In this document: positions 40,801 to 46,800 of the stretch, in pieces | How positions within the stretch are numbered: the first letter of the stretch is position 1 | Layout: every line of letters begins with the position of its first letter | Assembly: GCA_014338405.1 (NCBI GenBank) | Contig: JTDE01001490.1 | Coordinates: 61,420-125,419, forward strand | Reading direction: 5' to 3' | DNA: 64,000 bases | Source: Paragonimus skrjabini miyazakii | Lineage: Eukaryota; Platyhelminthes; Trematoda; Plagiorchiida; Troglotrematidae | Position numbers and translations under genes: made by a program | The notes under the pieces: model-generated | The model's input: only the letters and a program-made list of their open reading frames with translations | What the model was told of the DNA's origin: nothing | Databases searched by the model: none

Positions 40801-43800
40801 GTAAGTTATTCTTAGACAATTCTGACAATTGAACAACTACTTAAACACCTTCATTACCAGACACAACACACAGTTAACTCGTATCACTTTTTCGCAAATT
40901 CTTTCCGTTCGGAGTGGTCCATCCCGGAAGTGTATATGAATGCAAAGCCTGCAATCACCCTTCGGATAACCAATGCGTAAGCGTGCATAACTGCAAATAA
41001 CGAACGACTTTTGAGTGCATAGACAGCAATTTGGGTGAACTGACCCAAAGTTCAGTGTCACAAGTCCGAATCAAAGAAGAAAGCCTACTAACTCACAGCT
41101 CATCTGGTTCAGATTTGATATTCCCTTTCGTCCTGAAAAGCTGTACCATAGAATTAGCACTCAATAATCGCTCCTTGTCAATTAGTCGTCTAACAAAAAT
41201 CTGAAAACAGCCAAAATTCTCACCTAAATTCACAGGTGGATGCAGAGATGGTGTCAAAAGAAGCATCACCTCAAGAGGCAGCAAAGGCAAATCATATCAT
41301 ATCGATTGATCGATCCGGCTTCGAGTTAATTGATATGTTCTAATTCACCCAGTTAATCAAGTCCACTCAGTTAATCAGGTTGCAGCTGCACGATCGAAAG
41401 CCTGTACATTACGTGAACTGTTTTCACGAGTGCACTTTCTAATGCCCCTCTGTAAAGTGATTCATACTCATTTGGACCTATAACTTTAGAGCCTCTGTGT
41501 CTTAATGGAACTCGCCTCGTTTTTCCAATAAACACTGTTGCTACACCTATCCTTTTTCTCGGTTCTGGGTCAGCGATTGAGCGCGTTACATCAATGGCGA
41601 CAGAAGTCAAACTGAACCCAATCATGACCATCTCCATGGAGCAGATGCAGGCACTCCTCCAGCAGCAGCAGCAGAATATTTTCGAGCAGTCACAAGCGAA
41701 GCTTATTGAAATGATGGTACAGAAGTTATCAAATCAGTAACTGGGAGTTGTAACCCAGGATCAGGTATCTACACCAGAATCGATGATCCAACAAGTCAGT
41801 GAGTTCCATTTTGATGCTATCCGTGACGTCACATTTGATTCTTGGTTCCATAAATATGAAGATATTTTTCACGTGGAGATGGCACACCTTCCCGAAGACA
41901 TGAAAGTCAGACTATTTCTGCAAAGACTGGGCACAACAGAACACGAACGATTCGTGAATTTCATCTTGCCGAAACACCCAAGAGATTTAATTTTCGAGGA
42001 AACAACAAGGACGCTGTCACAAATTTTCTGTGAGCAATCATCCTTGGTTAATATTCGCTATCGCTATTTGAAGTTAACAAAGAATCCTAGCGATGACTGG
42101 GTACAGCATGCAGCTAATATGAATCGAGAATGCAAACGTTCTAAACTTCGTAGCATGTCAGACGATAAATTCTAGTGTCCCATCTTTGTATGCGGTTTAC
42201 ATTCACCTCAAGACGCAAATATTCGGACCAGAATTTTGAACAAAATTGAGCAGTATCCAGATATCACCCTTCAGAGTGTCACAACAGAATGCCAGCGACT
42301 AATCAGCCTGAAATACGATACAGCAATGATTCAGCAGGTTGCTTCAATGGGTCCTCCAGAAATGATTTGTGCCGTCAGTAGCAAGAGCATGACCAAAGAA
42401 ACCAGACAACAGCCAGCAACAAATTCAAAACCACCATCACCATGCTGGTATTGCACGGAATGGCACTTTGCTCGTCACCATCCGTTCAAAAATCACATAT
42501 GCAACAGATGTGGAAAAAGAGATCACAAAGAAATATGCTGTCGCGCACTAGTGCAACCATCCCAACGTCAAGGAAACTTTTACAGACACCCGAAGTTTTC
42601 CTACAGCAAGTCAAAGGCGGTCACCACAACATTTAACATTGATGGGGAATCCAAACGCAAGTACATCACCCTTCGCATTAATGGTGTTCCTACCCGCTTG
42701 CAATTAGACACTGCTTCTGATATAACTTCAATTTCCCGCGATACTTCGCGAAAACTTGGACGACCTCTACTTCTTCCAACGCATCATATGGCTCGAAACG
42801 CCTCGTATGGAACCTTGAAGCTAGCCGGGGAAGTATCATGTGAGGTGACGTTTGGAGACAGCCGAATCAAAACCTGTTGTTTCGTCACAGATCACCCAAT
42901 CAATCAGATCAATCAAATGAAAATACACAGTCGGTCAGAAACGCTGTTTTTGGCGCCAGGAATTCAACGTCAGATTGAGGAACTCAAGATTCGGCACGCG
43001 TCTGTTTTCAAACCAGGCTTCGGTCTTTGTACAAAAGCGAAGGCAACTCCAACATTGCATCCAGAAGTGAAACCAGTGTTTAGACCCAAAAGACCAGTTC
43101 CGTATGCTGCTCTGTCGATTGTGGACGACAAACTTGATCGGTCGCAAGCAGAAGCCGGTGAACTACTCGGAATGGGCCGATCTCATTGTGGTTGTCAAGA
43201 AAGCTAACGGTGGAGTTCGAATGTGCGCCGACTTTACTGGACTGAATGCGGCGTTAAAGAATTACGAATACCCCCTACCAGTGCCAGAAGATCTTTTTAC
43301 GAAACTCAACGGGGGACAGTGTTTTGCCAAACAAGGATCTTGCTGACGCATATCTACAGATACCCGTGGAAGAAGAGTCGAGGGAATCGCTGACAATTAA
43401 TACACACAATGATTTGTTCCAGTATACACGACTATCATTCGGCATCAAAACTGCACCAGCAATCTTCCAACAGATAATGTGCACCATACTGTCTGACGTT
43501 CCCGGTTGTGTTGCTTATTTAGACGACATTATAATCATGTATTGCGAAGCTGCAGACCTGGTACAAAACTGGACAAATTATTGTCACGAATTGAGGAGTA
43601 TGTATTCCGGCTGAGGAAAGAGAAGTGTATTTTTATGTTTCACAGTGTCAATTATCTTGGGTTCCTTATTGACAAACATGGACGCCATCCAGATCCAGGC
43701 CAGTGTTGAGGCAATCAAGGCGATGCCTCCACCGAGAGATGTATCCGGCCTTCGTGCTTTTCTCGGACTTGTCAGTTATTATGGAGCATTTATTCCTACA

Positions 43801-46800
43801 TTTCATCAACTCAGATGGCCGCTCAACAGACTTTTAACAAACGATTCAAAATGGAAATAGATAACAGAATGTCAACGGAGCTTTGTGAAATTTAAAGCAA
43901 TGATTACTTCTGATTTGCTTGTGACCCACTTCAATCCGTCTCTTCCAATAGAGGTTTCATCAGACGTGTCAAATTTTGGAATCGGTGCGGTAATTTCCCA
44001 TGTCTTTCTAGATGAGTCAGAAAAAGCCATTGCGCATGCTGTCAGATCATTAACCCCAGCCGAGAAGAATTATAATCAAATTGAAAAGAAGGCACTTTCC
44101 ATCATTTTCGCAGACAAGAAGTTTCACGAAATGCTGTATGGTAGGCAGTTCACTCTCCTCATAGATCACAAACCCCTGCTGACTATTTTTGGTTCAAAGA
44201 AAGGTTTATACTGCAAACCGACTGCAACGTTGGGCGACAATGTTACTCGCTTATGTCCTCAATATTCAATACCGGAAGAATCACGAATTTGGCAAAGCCG
44301 ATGCCCTGTCACGCCCAATCAACTCGAAGGAAACAGAATCTGACGACTCCATCATTGTGGCAGTTGCAATTGAACCGGAGGTTCGTCAAGTCCTCTTCGA
44401 CAACACATGAGCCCTGCTATGACCATCAAGAATTCGACGAATCACGACGAAGTCTTACAGAAGGTGGTGCCGTATGCGCGCACAAGGTGGAACTAACACA
44501 ACCCGGACTCCAATATCCGGCAGTTTTTTCATAGGCGTGACTCCCTCTACATTATCGACAGTTGACTCATGTTTGGTAACCGAGTAGTTGTGTCACAAAT
44601 GTTACGTGACAAAGTACTGAAGCAGTTTCATACCGGCCATCCGGGTATCAGCTGAATGAAAGCTCTTGCACGTAGTTATGTATATTGACCACAGATGGAT
44701 TCGACAATTGAGCGGTTCTGTCAAAGATGCGAAGGATGTCTGCTAGCAGCTAAAGCACCCCCAAAGTGTCTGTGGCAACCATGGCCAGAAGCAGAAAAAC
44801 CGTGGCAACGTCTCCATCTTGATTTTGCGGGGCCAGTTAATGGTCAATACTACATGATCACGGGCAATTCATTCACCAAGTGACCGGAAGTTGCTCCAAT
44901 GACAAACCCGAACTCTATATCACTAATATCAGAGCTCAACAAGTTATTCCGCTACTTTGGCATTCCAGAGGCTATTGTATCGGATAATGGATTACAATTC
45001 ACATCCGGAACTTTCCGGACATTTTATGAGCATCATGGCATTTGGCAAAAGTTCTCTCCCCCGTATCATCCACAATCTAATGGTCAAGCTGAAAGGTTCG
45101 TGGATACCTTCAAGCGGGCAGTACTTAAAGCCGAAAGAGAGGAAACTGCAGCAGATGTCATTTAGCATTCCTTGACTGTCTATCGCATCATGCCTAATCG
45201 CAAAACAGCAGGAAGAATCTCGCCAGCTGAATGTATGTTGAGGCGGAAAATTCGCACAAGGTTCGACAATATCAGACCTTCACCACTCACATCCGCCAAC
45301 GAAATACACAGAACAGGTTATGCGCAATGCATTCAGCGTTTCAATATTGGTGACTCAGTGCTTGCAAGAGGCTTCCGAGGTAAAAATAAATGGACCCATG
45401 CCGTGATCTCAAAACGTAATGGGAAGGTGATCTATGAAGTCACTGTCGGGAAAGACACCTAGAGAAGACATATCAACCAGTTACGGAGGAACCCTGGCAT
45501 ACTTCCGATCAAACCAGACGCAACTTCATTACATTGGGAAATTCTACTGGACACCTTCTAATTGGAGGAAAAGGCTGACGTGCCACTGTCAAAAATTGGC
45601 GAGACAACACCAATTTCTTTTCTTCTTAGACGGTCCAAACGAACAAAGAAACTCGTGGAACCCGTACAAGTGAATCCAAGATGTCAGACTTATGACACAT
45701 GTCGAAAAAGGGGAGGTGTTAAGAGACGCATCTCTTAACGAAGCAACAAAGGCAAATCATATCATATCGATTGATCGATCCGGCTTCGAGTTAATTGATA
45801 TGTTCTAATTCACCCAGTTAATCAAGTCCACTCAGTTAATCAGGTTGCAGCTGCACGATCAAAAGCCTGTACATTACGTGAACTGTTTTCACGAGTGCAC
45901 TTTCTAATGCCCCTCTGTAAAGTGATTCATACTCATTTGGACCTATAACTTTAGAGCCTCTGTGTCTTAATGGAACTCGCCTCGTTTTTCCAATAAACGC
46001 TGTTGCCACACCTATCCTTTTTCTCGGTTCTGGGTCAGCGATTGAGCGCGTTATATCAGATGGCTTAACAAACTATCCACCATTAAGGTTGCATTTTGTG
46101 TTCTCTAAAATAATGGAGGGACCACCAGATGATTCTCCTTGGGAAAACATTGGTCACTTCGGAATCATCACCAAGCAACAACACGACATATATATGGGAT
46201 ACTCATTTTTTACGAATCCACTAATTGGTTTTGACTTTTGGACAAAGGCTACCAAAGCACGGCTGATCATAGTTGTGGCTTACCCTGACTTTTCCAAAGT
46301 CATTGACAGGGTTAACCACTTCATCTTACTACGGAAATTCAATGGTTATGGCCTCACTCAGCGCCTACTCGCGTGGCTTGAGGATTATCTAACTCAGTGT
46401 ATGTTCAGCATTAAGGGGAAACGACAACTCTAAGGGTGGTTTGTTACCAACAGCGGTGTTCTGCAAGGAGCAATCTTAGGACTCCAGTTATTCATTCTTT
46501 TCGTTCAACTACACAGCACATTCAACTAGCCGATGTTGCTATACGCCGATGATACAAACTCTGGTGAATTCTGGAGTGCTCGGAAAGTGTGATAATCCTA
46601 CGGAACGATTTAAACTGTCTAAACCAGCGGTCCATAGAAAATAATTTGCCGTCAAATTTCAACAAGCGTAGAGTCGTGCACGTTCGTCATCAAAGTTGTG
46701 ATGATTACTACCTTGGTGACACAAAGTTAATGACATCAGTATGCGAACGAGACCTAAAAGCCATACTGACAGACATTTTGAGCCTGTCTATACCTTGTGC

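Larger units (their letters stand above)
41252..46058 (+). mobile_element. Ty3/gypsy LTR retrotransposon, Mag-like, complete but mutated
   Basis: A 4807-bp element with two 342-bp LTRs, an ATG and tRNA-complementary start just inside the left LTR, gag, protease, RT, RNase H and integrase in the gypsy order, a polypurine tract, and a GATGG target-site duplication. The gag zinc knuckle and the LDTASDIT protease wording resemble the Mag lineage; this is by eye. Stops and frameshifts make it unable to move alone. It sits in a LINE relic within an intron of the multi-CUB gene, in the same direction as the gene. Confidence 0.92.
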
